Shown here: positions 42,506 through 51,683 of the stretch, in pieces
How positions within the stretch are numbered: position 1 is the first letter of the stretch
Layout: each line of letters starts with the position of its first letter
DNA from: Microbacterium yannicii
GTDB lineage: Bacteria > Actinomycetota > Actinomycetes > Actinomycetales > Microbacteriaceae
Direction: 5' to 3'
DNA: 60,192 bases
Assembly (NCBI RefSeq): GCF_024055635.1
Contig: NZ_JAMXMB010000034.1
Span: 1 to 60,192, forward strand
Position numbers and translations under genes: made by a program
Notes under the pieces: model-generated
The model's database searches: none
What the model was told of the DNA's origin: nothing
Seen by the model: the letters and a program-made list of their open reading frames with translations, nothing else

Positions 42506-45500
42506 GTGTCGAACCTCGCCGTCCTGAGTCTCAAGAACCGCGCCCTGATCGCGCTCATCACGATCGTCGCCGCCATCTTCGGCGGGCTCGCGCTCACGAA
42601 CCTCAAGCAAGAGCTCATCCCCTCGATCGAGTTCCCCGCGCTCGTCGTCGTCTCCACCTACCCGGGCGCGTCGCCCGAGGTCGTGAGCAACGACGTGTCG
42701 GTGCCCATCGAGACCGCCATCCAGGGGGTTCCGGGGCTCGAGTCGTCGAGCGCGACGAGCACCACGAACGCCTCGATCGTGCAGGCGTCCTTCACCTACG
42801 GCACCGACCTCGCGACCGCCGAGCAGAAGATGACGCAGGCGATCAACCGCATCAAGAGCCAGCTTCCCGAGGGGGTCGATCCGAACGTCATCTCGGCGAG
42901 CATCGACGACTTCCCGGTGATCCAGCTGGCGGTCACCGGATACGACGACGAAGCGACGATCCAGGCCCAGCTCGAGGCATCCGTCGTTCCCGATCTGGAG
43001 GATGTCGACGGCGTCAACGCGGCGCAGATCGTCGGCGGCGTCGGCGAGCGCATCACGATCACGCCCGACCAGGCGGAGCTGGCCGCGTCGGGCTTCACCC
43101 AGCAGGCGATCAGCGACGCGCTCGAGCAGAACGGCGTGCTGTTCCCCGGCGGCGAGGTCACCGAGAACGACGAGACGCTCACGGTGCAGACCGGCTCGAA
43201 GATCACGTCAGTCGACGAGATCGCGGCCCTGCCGCTCGTGCCGTCGACGGGCGAGCAGCTGCAGGCCGGCGCGACGACGATCGGGGATGTCGCGACCGTT
43301 GTCGAGGAGACCGATCCGGTCACCACGGTCTCGCGTGTGAACGGCGAACCTGCCCTGACCATCGCGGTGACCAAGCTGCCGTCCGCCAACACCGTCGACG
43401 TGTCGCGCGGCGTGCTGGCGATCCTTCCGGACCTCGAGGACTCGCTCGACGGCGCCGAGTTCACTGTCGTCTTCGACCAGGCCCCCTACATCCAGGAGTC
43501 GATCGACACGCTCGCCAAGGAGGGGCTGCTCGGCCTCGTCTTCGCGGTCCTGGTGATCTTCATCTTCCTGCTGTCGGTGCGCTCGACGCTCGTCGCGGCG
43601 ATCTCGATCCCGACGAGCCTGCTGATCACGTTCATCGGCCTGCAGGCGTTCGGCTACTCGCTGAACATCCTGACGCTCGGTGCGATCACCATCGCGATCG
43701 GGCGCGTGGTCGACGACTCCATCGTCGTCATCGAGAACATCAAGAGGCATTATGTCGGCGACGCCGACAAGAAGACCGCGATCCTGCGCGGCGTCCGCGA
43801 AGTGGCCTCGGCCATCACGGCGTCGACGATCGTGACCGTCGCGGTGTTCCTGCCCATCGCCTTCGTCGGCGACGTCACGGGCGAACTGTTCCGTCCGTTC
43901 GCGATGACCGTCACGATCGCGATGACCGCGTCGCTGTTCGTCGCGCTGACGATCGTGCCGGTGCTGGCCTACTGGTTCCTCAAGCCGGGAAAGCAGATCC
44001 TCGATGCCGAGGGCGCGGCGATCGACCCCGAAGACCCGTCCGCACCCCCGAGCCGCCTGCAGAAGGCGTACCTGCCGATCCTGCGCTGGACGCTCAAGCA
44101 CTCCTGGGTGACGCTCGCGCTCGCCGTCCTGGTGCTCGTCGGCACGATCGCCCTGGCGCCGTTCATGAAGACGAACTTCCTGGGCGACTCGGGTCAGAAC
44201 ACCTTCACCATGACGCAGGACATCGGTCCGTCGCCCTCGCTCGAGGCCGAGAGCGCCGCGGCGGAGCAGGTCGAGGAGGTGCTCCTCGACATCGACGGCA
44301 TCGACACGGTGCAGGTGTCGATCGGCTCGAGCGGCTCGGCGCTGCGCGACGCCTTCTCGGGCGGCGGCAGTGGCATCACGTACTCCATCACCACCGATTC
44401 CAACGCCGACCAGGTGGCACTGCGCCAGGAGGTGCAGGACGCCGTCGCCGAACTCGACGACGCAGGGGAGTTCAACGTCGCGGCGGGCGGCGGCGGATTC
44501 GGCTCGACGGACATCGCGATCGACGTGACGGCTCCCGATTCCGACACCCTGCAGACGGCGACGGATGCTGTCATCGCAGCGGTGGACGGCCAGGACGGCG
44601 TCGGCCAGGTCACGAGCAACCTCGCGGCCTCGCTGCCGTACATCGCCGTGACGGTGGACCGCGACAAGGCCGCCCAGCTCGGCCTGTCGGAGGTCGCCGT
44701 CGGCGCGCTGGTGTCGAACACGATGCAGCCGCAGTCCATCGGCACGGTCGAGATCGACGACACGTCGCTCACGGTCTACCTCGCGGCGTCTGAGACGCCG
44801 GCGTCGCTCGATGAGCTGCGCCAGCTGCAGGTGCCGAGCGCCACCGGCCCGATCGCGCTCGAAGAGGTCGCGACGGTCGAGCAGAGCGAGGGGCCCGCCT
44901 CGATCACGACCGAGGCCGGTGAGCGCACGTCGACCGTCACGGTGACCCCCTCGACCGACGACCTGGCCACCGCCTCCGCCTCGGTGACGACCGCCCTCGC
45001 CGACGCCGACCTGCCCGCGTCGGCCGACGCGACGCTCGGCGGTGTCGTGACGCAGCAGCAGGACGCGTTCTCGCAGCTCGGCCTCGCGCTGCTCGCCGCC
45101 ATCCTGATCGTCTACATCGTGATGGTGGCCACGTTCAAGTCCCTGCGCCAGCCGCTGCTGCTGCTCGTGTCCGTGCCCTTCGCGGCGACGGGTGCGATCC
45201 TGTTGCAGATCATCACGGGTGTGCCGCTCGGCGTCGCCTCGCTCATCGGGGTGCTGATGCTGATCGGCATCGTGGTGACCAACGCGATCGTCCTCGTGGA
45301 CCTGGTCAACCAGTACCGCGTGAAGGGCCTCACGGCCCACGACGCGACAGTCGCGGGCGGCTCGCGACGTCTGCGCCCGATCCTCATGACGGCGCTGGCC
45401 ACGATCTTCGCCCTCACGCCGATGGCGCTCGGCATCACCGGGCAGGGCGGCTTCATCTCGCAGCCGCTGGCGATCGTCGTCATCGGCGGTCTGGTGTCGT

Positions 45501-46732
45501 CGACCGTGCTGACGCTCCTGGTGCTCCCGACGCTGTACAACCTCGTCGAGGGCGCCAAGGAGCGGCGCGCTGCCCGCCGGCGCGGCGACGACCAGGGTGG
45601 CGACGGCGGCCCGGCTCCGGAAGACGACGGTCCGACGGACGGTACGGATGCCGCGGACGAGCGCGAGCTCGTCGGCGCCGGTGTCGGCGCGGGAGTCGGC
45701 GCTGGGCTCGCTGCTGGTGCTGGTGCTGGTGCTGGTGCGGCGGGTGCCGGTGGTGGCGGTGCCGGAGGTGCGGGCCTCGCGGCCGGTGCCGCGGGCGCGG
45801 CCATGGCCGAGACCCGGCGTGCGCGGCGGCAGCGCGAGCGCGGCGGGGCGGTCGAGGCTGCAGAGATCGCCGTGCCCGTGATCGAGGAGGGGCCCGACGT
45901 CGAGGTGTCGGAATCGGCGCCCGCGCCCACGATCGTCGACGCCGCGCCCGGGCAGCCCGAGGAGCAGCCTGAGGCGTCCACCGAGTCCGACGCGCCGCTC
46001 GACGCCGGGGCCGACGTGCCGGTCGGGTCGCCGGCGCCCGTCATCGATGCCGTGCCGGCCGCTCAGCCCTCGGGCGACGTGACCGCTCAGCCGCTCGAGG
46101 TCACGGATGCCGCCGGCTCGGATGCCGCTGGACAGAGAGCCGCGGCCGCTGCGGAGGCGTTCGCGGTCACGGCTTCGGATGGTGCCGACGAGCCCGTCGC
46201 CGCACAGCCGGACGAGCCCGATGGGGTGAACGCGGACACGTCCGAGGCGGAGGCCGATTCGGCGGAGTTCACGGCGGTCGAAGCGGAAGGCGAAACGGGC
46301 GCCCCTCTCGAGTCCGACAGTGCGCCCGCAGAGCAGCTCGACACCCCGGCGGGCGAGCCGCAGCACGAGTCCTCGACCGATGCGGAAGACGAGCGCGAAC
46401 ACCAGTCCGAGGCGGTTTCCGTCGAGGAGCCCGAGACCGCGGCTGACGTCCAGGAGTCGGAAGCCGAGCCCGTCGTGGACGAGGCGCGTCCCTCGGACGA
46501 GCCCGAACCGCTGCAGACCGACGACGTCGAGGCGCGCCCTGGGTTCTCACCTGAGCCCGAGGCCCAGCACGAGCCGGAGGCCGACCGCGAGCAGCTGGCC
46601 GACCGCGAGCCGCAGTCTGAGGCGGAGGCCGAAGCCGAAGGTCAGCCCGGCGCCGCCGAGGAATCCGAGACGAACGAGGAGCCCGCTTCCGGCCGCGAGA
46701 GCGGGGACGGCGACGGTCGCCACGACGGCTGA
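42506..46732 (+). CDS. RND (HAE1/AcrB-like) transporter with long acidic C-terminal tail
   Basis: A 1408-aa efflux protein. The first about 1015 residues follow the AcrB plan: helix 1 (about 10-30), a large extracellular domain, helices 2-6 from about residue 340, a second large domain, and the last helices to about residue 1010. The proton-relay Asp pair is intact (GRVVDDSIVVIENI, about residue 402). From about residue 1015 a roughly 390-aa tail begins: a Gly/Ala repeat, a basic patch, then Glu/Pro/Ala-rich sequence without domains. GTG 42506 has GAAGG 8 nt upstream; a TTG ten codons earlier is less likely. No adaptor protein is adjacent. Confidence 0.9.
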   Translation: MSNLAVLSLKNRALIALITIVAAIFGGLALTNLKQELIPSIEFPALVVVSTYPGASPEVVSNDVSVPIETAIQGVPGLESSSATSTTNASIVQASFTYGTDLATAEQKMTQAINRIKSQLPEGVDPNVISASIDDFPVIQLAVTGYDDEATIQAQLEASVVPDLEDVDGVNAAQIVGGVGERITITPDQAELAASGFTQQAISDALEQNGVLFPGGEVTENDETLTVQTGSKITSVDEIAALPLVPSTGEQLQAGATTIGDVATVVEETDPVTTVSRVNGEPALTIAVTKLPSANTVDVSRGVLAILPDLEDSLDGAEFTVVFDQAPYIQESIDTLAKEGLLGLVFAVLVIFIFLLSVRSTLVAAISIPTSLLITFIGLQAFGYSLNILTLGAITIAIGRVVDDSIVVIENIKRHYVGDADKKTAILRGVREVASAITASTIVTVAVFLPIAFVGDVTGELFRPFAMTVTIAMTASLFVALTIVPVLAYWFLKPGKQILDAEGAAIDPEDPSAPPSRLQKAYLPILRWTLKHSWVTLALAVLVLVGTIALAPFMKTNFLGDSGQNTFTMTQDIGPSPSLEAESAAAEQVEEVLLDIDGIDTVQVSIGSSGSALRDAFSGGGSGITYSITTDSNADQVALRQEVQDAVAELDDAGEFNVAAGGGGFGSTDIAIDVTAPDSDTLQTATDAVIAAVDGQDGVGQVTSNLAASLPYIAVTVDRDKAAQLGLSEVAVGALVSNTMQPQSIGTVEIDDTSLTVYLAASETPASLDELRQLQVPSATGPIALEEVATVEQSEGPASITTEAGERTSTVTVTPSTDDLATASASVTTALADADLPASADATLGGVVTQQQDAFSQLGLALLAAILIVYIVMVATFKSLRQPLLLLVSVPFAATGAILLQIITGVPLGVASLIGVLMLIGIVVTNAIVLVDLVNQYRVKGLTAHDATVAGGSRRLRPILMTALATIFALTPMALGITGQGGFISQPLAIVVIGGLVSSTVLTLLVLPTLYNLVEGAKERRAARRRGDDQGGDGGPAPEDDGPTDGTDAADERELVGAGVGAGVGAGLAAGAGAGAGAAGAGGGGAGGAGLAAGAAGAAMAETRRARRQRERGGAVEAAEIAVPVIEEGPDVEVSESAPAPTIVDAAPGQPEEQPEASTESDAPLDAGADVPVGSPAPVIDAVPAAQPSGDVTAQPLEVTDAAGSDAAGQRAAAAAEAFAVTASDGADEPVAAQPDEPDGVNADTSEAEADSAEFTAVEAEGETGAPLESDSAPAEQLDTPAGEPQHESSTDAEDEREHQSEAVSVEEPETAADVQESEAEPVVDEARPSDEPEPLQTDDVEARPGFSPEPEAQHEPEADREQLADREPQSEAEAEAEGQPGAAEESETNEEPASGRESGDGDGRHDG

Positions 46733-46756
46733 CGCCGGCCTCCAACGAGGCTGAAC

Positions 46757-46798
46757 GGGGACGGTCCCCGCGCCCGCCGGGTGCGTGGGACCGTCTCC
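46757..46798. terminator. Terminator between RND and VOC genes
   Basis: GGGGACGGTCCC pairs with GGGACCGTCTCC (one wobble pair) around an 18-nt loop. Confidence 0.6.
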
Positions 46799-46886
46799 GT
46801 CTCCGCCCCGTGGGCGCGAGCTGTGACGTGACCCGCGGCGCGCCGGAGCCGGCAGCCGCTCGCCGAGCAGTCCCGCCGGCGGGTCG

Positions 46887-47324
46887 TCAGTTCTTCTTCA
46901 GCTCCTGGGCGAACATCACGAGGATGCCGCTGGGACCGCGGAGATACGTCAGCTTGTAGACGTCCTGATAGTTCGCAACGCCCCGGAGCGGATAGCAGCC
47001 GTGCCGCGCGGCGATCGCGAGCGCTTCATCGATGTCGTCGACGGAGAAGGCCACCCGGTGCATGCCGATCTCGTTCGGGAGAGTGGGCTCCGTCTCGATG
47101 GCCTCGGGATGGATGTACTCGAAGAACTCGAGCTGGCCGTGGCCGTCGGGCGTCTGGAGCACCGCGATCTTGGCGTGGTTGCCGTCGAGGCCGACCGCGG
47201 TGTCGGCCCACTCGCCGCTGACCGTGTCACGGCCGAGCACCGTGAGACCGAGGTCGGTGAAGAAGTCGATCGTGGCGTCGAGGTCGCGAACCGCGATGCC
47301 GACGTTTTCGAGTTTGATGGGCAT
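46887..47324 (-). CDS. VOC family protein (glyoxalase-like)
   Basis: A 145-aa single vicinal-oxygen-chelate protein made of two beta-alpha-beta-beta-beta units: LENVGIAVRDLDATIDFFTDLGL and MHRVAFSVDDIDEALAIAARHG. Putative metal ligands are in GQLEFFEY and GMHRVAF. Substrate unknown; glyoxalase or fosfomycin-type activity is not supported by specific residues. Confidence 0.82.
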   Translation of the reverse strand: MPIKLENVGIAVRDLDATIDFFTDLGLTVLGRDTVSGEWADTAVGLDGNHAKIAVLQTPDGHGQLEFFEYIHPEAIETEPTLPNEIGMHRVAFSVDDIDEALAIAARHGCYPLRGVANYQDVYKLTYLRGPSGILVMFAQELKKN

Positions 47325-47418
47325 GGGGGAATGCTACTGACCGCTCCCGACGCGGCGGTGGGAACCCTGTCGGACATCCCGGGAGGGCGACCGCGGGCGC
47401 GCGGTCGCACCCTGCCAT

Positions 47419-47649
47419 CTAGTGCGCGGTCAGCCCCGACTGCCACCGGTGCTGCTCGCGGGCGAAGAGCATCGCGAAGATGCCCCACACGCCGATGTCG
47501 TCCGCGAAACCCAGCGGGCCCAGCAGCAGCTCGGGGATCAGGTCGATCGGCGCGAACGTGTAGACCACCGCGGCGATCGCGACGACCCATGTCGTCGGCG
47601 CGACGCGGTGCTCGCGACGCTTGACAGCTCTGAGGAATCTCCACCACAT
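47419..47649 (-). CDS. DUF1232 (YkvA-like) small membrane protein
   Basis: A 76-aa protein with one or two hydrophobic helices and the DUF1232 signature APIDLIPELLLGPLGFADDIGV. The ATG at 47649 is taken because the family motif needs only this length; the open frame upstream overlaps other genes. Function unknown. Confidence 0.82.
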   Translation of the reverse strand: MWWRFLRAVKRREHRVAPTTWVVAIAAVVYTFAPIDLIPELLLGPLGFADDIGVWGIFAMLFAREQHRWQSGLTAH

Positions 47650-47740
47650 GCACCCAGTGTGCGCGTGCCGCCTGTCGGTCGGCCCGTCGAGACGGAATCG
47701 TGATCGTTCAGACAGCAGACACACAGCCCAGGTCAGCGGG

Positions 47741-47929
47741 TCACGGCTCTTCCCGGTCGGTCTCCTCGTCGGCCTTCTCATCCTCTTCCGGCTCGAACGT
47801 CGACGGTACGCCGGTATGTCCGGCCGCCACGCCGTCGGGCGCGTCGGGGATCGTGCCGTCGCGACCAAGGCCGCCCGGCTTGCGGGTGCCCTCGTCGTCC
47901 GTCGTCGGCTCTTCTGCGTTGCGGTCCAT
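47741..47929 (-). CDS. Small acidic hypothetical protein
   Basis: A 62-aa protein, very rich in Asp/Glu/Thr and probably disordered (EEPTTDDEGTRKPGGLGRDG; a C-terminal EEDEKADEETDREEP). It looks like a conserved Microbacteriaceae short protein but I cannot assign a function. The start codon has only a distant GAAGGG upstream. Confidence 0.55.
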   Translation of the reverse strand: MDRNAEEPTTDDEGTRKPGGLGRDGTIPDAPDGVAAGHTGVPSTFEPEEDEKADEETDREEP

Positions 47930-48072
47930 GTGAGGTGCCCTTCGTCGGTGGTGGAAAGATACGTCTGCCCGCGGTCGCACGGATCCCGCTTGACAAACGC
48001 GGCAGTGGCCTGGTTCGTGTGCGTGTCCGGTGACCCGACGCCGATGTCGGGGCACCGGCTACCGTGGGATGC

Positions 48073-48537
48073 ATGGTCTTCGCGAACGCAGGGAGTCTGG
48101 GCGCTGCGCCGGGCCGGCGTGATGAGCTCGTGCACCACCTCACGCGTCGCAGCGACCATCTGCGCGACGTCGGCTGCCTTCTGTACGAGGTGGGCGTGAA
48201 CGACGCGGAGCCCGACACGGTGTACGTGGTCGAGCTCTGGGAGAGCGCCGACGCACACCGTGCCTCGCTGGCGCTCCCCGAGGTGCAGGCCTCGATCGCA
48301 GCCGCCCGCCCGCTGCTGTCGGGAGAGTTCGGGGGATTCCGGTTCGAGGTCGTCGGGTCCCCCCTGCGGGACGGGCCTGCTCCCGGCCCCGCGCCGAAGC
48401 ACGTTCCCGCGCCGGATGAGCCGAGCATCCCCGAGCTCGAAACCGATGAGACCATCGCTCCGCGCCCCGAGGAGGAGATCGCCGACATCCTGCGCGCCGA
48501 GCCCGATGTCGAGGACCACAGCCGCCGTCCTGGCTGA
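48073..48537 (+). CDS. Antibiotic biosynthesis monooxygenase (ABM) domain protein
   Basis: A 154-aa protein; residues about 1-95 form an ABM/quinol-monooxygenase-like dimeric alpha-beta barrel (RRDELVHHLTRRSDHLRDVGCLLYEV; VYVVELWESADAHRASL). The remainder is a Pro/Glu-rich tail. TACCGT with a 7-nt gap precedes ATG 48073; a GTG three codons upstream is the alternative. Substrate unknown. Confidence 0.8.
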   Translation: MVFANAGSLGAAPGRRDELVHHLTRRSDHLRDVGCLLYEVGVNDAEPDTVYVVELWESADAHRASLALPEVQASIAAARPLLSGEFGGFRFEVVGSPLRDGPAPGPAPKHVPAPDEPSIPELETDETIAPRPEEEIADILRAEPDVEDHSRRPG

Positions 48538-48559
48538 GCGCTTGCCGCGGCAGTGATCG

Positions 48560-48582
48560 GGATGCCGCGGGCCGCGGCATCC
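48560..48582. terminator. Terminator between ABM and DUF998-like genes
   Basis: GGATGCCGC/GCGGCATCC stem around a GGGCC centre, between convergent stops. Another hairpin made of the GGATGCC motif. Confidence 0.6.
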
Positions 48583-48589
48583 GTCCCTC

Positions 48590-49675
48590 TCAGTCCTGCT
48601 GGCCCGCGACCCCGAGGAAGCGGATGAAGACCGCGATCCACCCGAAGATCAGCGCGAACACGATGATCTCGAAGGCGGTGAGCGAGAAGAAGCCGACCGC
48701 CGGGATGAAGAGGATCACCGAGGCCGCCATCGCCGCGAGGAACGCCCACGATGCGACGAAGTAGGTGCGCGGCATCCCGCGGAGGAAGTTCGGCCCGCCG
48801 ATGAGGAGGACCAGGAACATCGCCGCCATGCCGGACGCCGAGAGGTTGTGCAGGGCGAGGTTGACGTCGACGGGGAAGATGCCCACGCACGCGAGCATGA
48901 TGCCCATCACCGCGAAGAGCACCGGCACGATGCGTGGGCCTCGCGGGTTCTCGAGCACGCCCGCGGCGGCGAGGGTCCGCATGTCGTTGGCGATGTAGAC
49001 GGCGAAGGTCGTCACGAGCAGCCCTGCCGCGATGAGGGTGCCGTTGAACACCCAGCTCGACAGGTCGTCCTCGAAGGTGCCGAGATGGCTGAAGTGGATC
49101 GTCCACCACTTCGGGTCGGGCGTCGTGACCATGGCGGTCAGCGTGCCGATCGCGATGAAGGCGAGGAGCAGCGACGACATGCGCTGCGTCGTCATCGCCG
49201 AGACCGACAGGAAGACGACCCACGTGGTCATGCCCAGCGTCACCGCCATCAGCACGACGGACCAGAACGTCACGATCGGCAGTCCGATGAAGCCCATCGC
49301 GAGCACGCGATACAGCGCGTACACCGCCACGAACGCCAGCGCCGTGTGGACGATGACCACGGAGACGGTGTTCACGATGAACTTCCACGACGGCAGCGTC
49401 TGCCGCCACTCCTGACCGGGACGGTTGCGGGCGCGCCAGTACTCGGTGGTCGAGGCGGCGGCGGCGACCACCGCCGCGCCGCACGCCGCCCACACCCCGA
49501 AGGAGTCGGCTTGGCCGGCGATCTGCAGATCCGGTGCGAACACCCCCACGAGGAGTCCGTAGACGGCGCCGATCGCGCCGGCGGCCAGACCGGCGTAGAC
49601 GGCCTGGGACTCGGCCCGGCGGCCGGGAGTCGGCGCCACCGTGTCGGGCAGCGGCGACGTGTTGCTGGTGCTCAC
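48590..49675 (-). CDS. DUF998-like polytopic membrane protein
   Basis: A 361-aa membrane protein with about nine to ten hydrophobic segments. The loop TPDPKWWTIHFSHLGTFEDDLSSWVFNGTLI carries the DUF998-type S-x-L-G...F-N motif. It is matched by the neighbouring protein's HDPTWWHHHFSQLGTHSD..AFNSVTI, so the two are paralogues. Function unknown. Confidence 0.75.
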   Translation of the reverse strand: MSTSNTSPLPDTVAPTPGRRAESQAVYAGLAAGAIGAVYGLLVGVFAPDLQIAGQADSFGVWAACGAAVVAAAASTTEYWRARNRPGQEWRQTLPSWKFIVNTVSVVIVHTALAFVAVYALYRVLAMGFIGLPIVTFWSVVLMAVTLGMTTWVVFLSVSAMTTQRMSSLLLAFIAIGTLTAMVTTPDPKWWTIHFSHLGTFEDDLSSWVFNGTLIAAGLLVTTFAVYIANDMRTLAAAGVLENPRGPRIVPVLFAVMGIMLACVGIFPVDVNLALHNLSASGMAAMFLVLLIGGPNFLRGMPRTYFVASWAFLAAMAASVILFIPAVGFFSLTAFEIIVFALIFGWIAVFIRFLGVAGQQD

Positions 49676-49765
49676 GAGGTCAGAGTACGACCGCCGCCGG
49701 GCGTGCGGGGCGTTCGGCGCGACACGATCTCGCAGAGATGCGAGGGCGGCGCGTCTCGCGGGGGC

Positions 49766-50395
49766 TCAGGCGCCGCGCTGCAGCCAAGGACGCAGCATCC
49801 GTGTCACCCATGGCAGCACCGCGTACGTCATCACCGGGGTGAGCAGCACCGTCGCCAGCAGCACGCGTGCGATCAGCGGCCACTCCGAGAACCCGGGGAC
49901 GAAGCCCAGGAGCCACGACGCGAGGAGATTCGTGGGGAAGAAGCCGAGCCAGATCGTGACGGCCTGCTTCCAGCGCGGCGGGGCGGGCGGGATGGGCTGG
50001 AGAATCGGTCCGGTGGGCGGTGACGCAGCGCCATGCGGATGCCGCGACTCGACGTCCGTCGCGAACGGAGCGTCGAACCACCCCTCGATGCCGGTGCGTC
50101 GCTCGACCCTGACCTCGTCCGCGAAGGCGCGCCCGGAATCGAGCCACCACGAACGCTGCGGCGAATCCTCCCAGGCCTCGAGGGTCGGGATGTCGCGGAA
50201 GCGGTAGAGCATGTACCAGAGGTCGCTGCCCTCGCCGGCGCGGACCCAGCCCGAGCCGAGGAAGCCCGCGAAGCCGGTCGCGAGGTCGGTTCCGGCTTGC
50301 ATCCAGCTGGTGGCTTCGGCAGTGCGGGAGGGGTCGATGCGCCGTTCGATCGCGACGGTGATGGGGTGGGCCACAGGTTCTGCCATGGCACCCAT
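49766..50395 (-). CDS. ABM-domain protein with C-terminal membrane helices
   Basis: A 209-aa protein with an N-terminal antibiotic-biosynthesis-monooxygenase-like domain (VAIERRIDPSRTAEATSWMQAGTDLATGFAGFLGSGWV, then DLWYMLYRFRDIPTLEAWEDSPQRSWWLDSG). Two membrane helices follow near residues 150-200 (WLGFFPTNLLASWLLGFVPGF and LLATVLLTPVMTYAVLPWV). This ABM-plus-helices layout is known in many bacteria without function. The start may be the ATG at 50395 or 50386. It follows the frameshifted DUF998-like gene in the same direction. Confidence 0.82.
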   Translation of the reverse strand: MGAMAEPVAHPITVAIERRIDPSRTAEATSWMQAGTDLATGFAGFLGSGWVRAGEGSDLWYMLYRFRDIPTLEAWEDSPQRSWWLDSGRAFADEVRVERRTGIEGWFDAPFATDVESRHPHGAASPPTGPILQPIPPAPPRWKQAVTIWLGFFPTNLLASWLLGFVPGFSEWPLIARVLLATVLLTPVMTYAVLPWVTRMLRPWLQRGA

Positions 50396-50414
50396 TCTGC
50401 GGTCGAGCGCGTCC

Positions 50415-51243
50415 TCACGCGGCGCACGCGGGCGGGCGCGCGGGTGGCGGGGGCCATCGCGAGGGTGCGGGGGAGCGCCAGCAGCCAGGCGCCCATCGTC
50501 ACGAAGGCGACGAACTCGAAGAGGGCCAGCGTGATGAAGCCCGCGGTCAGCACGACCATGCCGGCGGCGAGCAGTGCGACGCAGTACGCGGTGATGCGGC
50601 GGAACCGGCGGCTGCGCCCCGGAATCGCGAGACCGGTGGCGACGGTCGCGAGGAACGACAGGCCCAGGCCTGTCGCGATGAGGTCGTGCATGACGGCGCT
50701 CACCGGGATGGGAACGAGTCCCACGGCGGTGAGGTGGAGGCCCGCCGACGTGACCGCCCCTCGGAAGCCGCGAGCCGTGCGGCGACCCATGCCCGTGGGA
50801 AGCGCGACGGCGACCAGCACGCCGTAGGCGGCCAGGAAGAACCCCGAGAAGATCGTGACGGAGTTGAACGCACGACCCGAGAAATCGGAGTGCGTGCCCA
50901 GCTGTGAGAAGTGGTGGTGCCACCACGTCGGGTCGTGGCTGGTCAACACGGAGACGAGGACGCCGACCGGGAGCGACAGCACGGCCAGTCGTCCGACGCG
51001 GTGGGCCAGGACCGCATGGTCGGCGGTGCGAGCGGGCGGCGCCTCCGCAGGCGTCGCGGCGGGTGCGGCATCCGGTCTCGGTGGGTCGGCGTCGTCCGCC
51101 GTCGCCGCGTGAGCGGCCCGGGGCGAGGGGGCGGTGGCACGGTGAGCGGTCGCGCGCGGGCGGGCGGCTCGGATGGCAGCGGCGCTTCCAGGCGGCAGCA
51201 TGGCGGCCGCGCTGGGTGCGTCGGAAAGGGTCGTGGGAGGCAT
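50415..51243 (-). CDS. DUF998-like membrane protein, probable C-terminal frameshift
   Basis: A paralogue of the product of 48590-49675, about 275 aa, with a Pro/Ala-rich N-terminus (about 85 residues) and six to seven hydrophobic segments containing HHHFSQLGTHSDFSGRAFNSVTI. As written, the frame does not stop. It runs on to 49873 through the whole ABM gene in another frame, giving an implausible 150-aa Ser/Arg-rich tail. In the third frame a TGA lies at 50415-50417, 20 nt before the ABM start. One extra base in the C/G-run at 50449-50453 would explain this, either as a real mutation or as a sequencing error. Confidence 0.65.
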
Positions 51244-51683
51244 TCGACTCACGATCGGTTCTATTCGACGCACCCGATGCCGACATCCCCCAAAGACCCC
51301 GACACCGAGGCCCGCCGGTTCTGACGACAATTCCCCAGTTCAGCAACGAGTGCTGTTCAGCGGCGAGCCGCTGGATCTTACAGTAGCCGGGTCTCGTGGG
51401 AGAATGCCCCGCGGAGGTCGGACCGGTTGTGCACGCGGTGCACAGCGCTCGTGCAGGCGGGGCCGGGTACGCTTGCGATGTCGGCTCTGGACACCGCGCG
51501 TGGCGCGGATGGGTTTGTGAGTCTTTGGGGCCGATGGTCTGGGCACGTCCGCCCTGACGACCATCACATCGAATGGCCCCCGGCCCACGAAGAGTCCGGG
51601 TTACTCCCCGCCGCTGAGAGCGGCATCGCGCCGCGCGCAGGGGAGCGCTGTTCCGCGAGAACAACCCAGCGAAGGACACCACC
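51244..51683. other. Long leader/intergenic region of the DEAD-box helicase gene
   Basis: About 440 bp without a convincing gene. A TACGCT element (51468-51473) could be a -10 box, which would give a leader of roughly 200 nt before the helicase start. GTGCAC is repeated at 51430-51445 with a 3-nt gap. Short GC-rich open frames here have no recognisable protein features. Confidence 0.5.
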
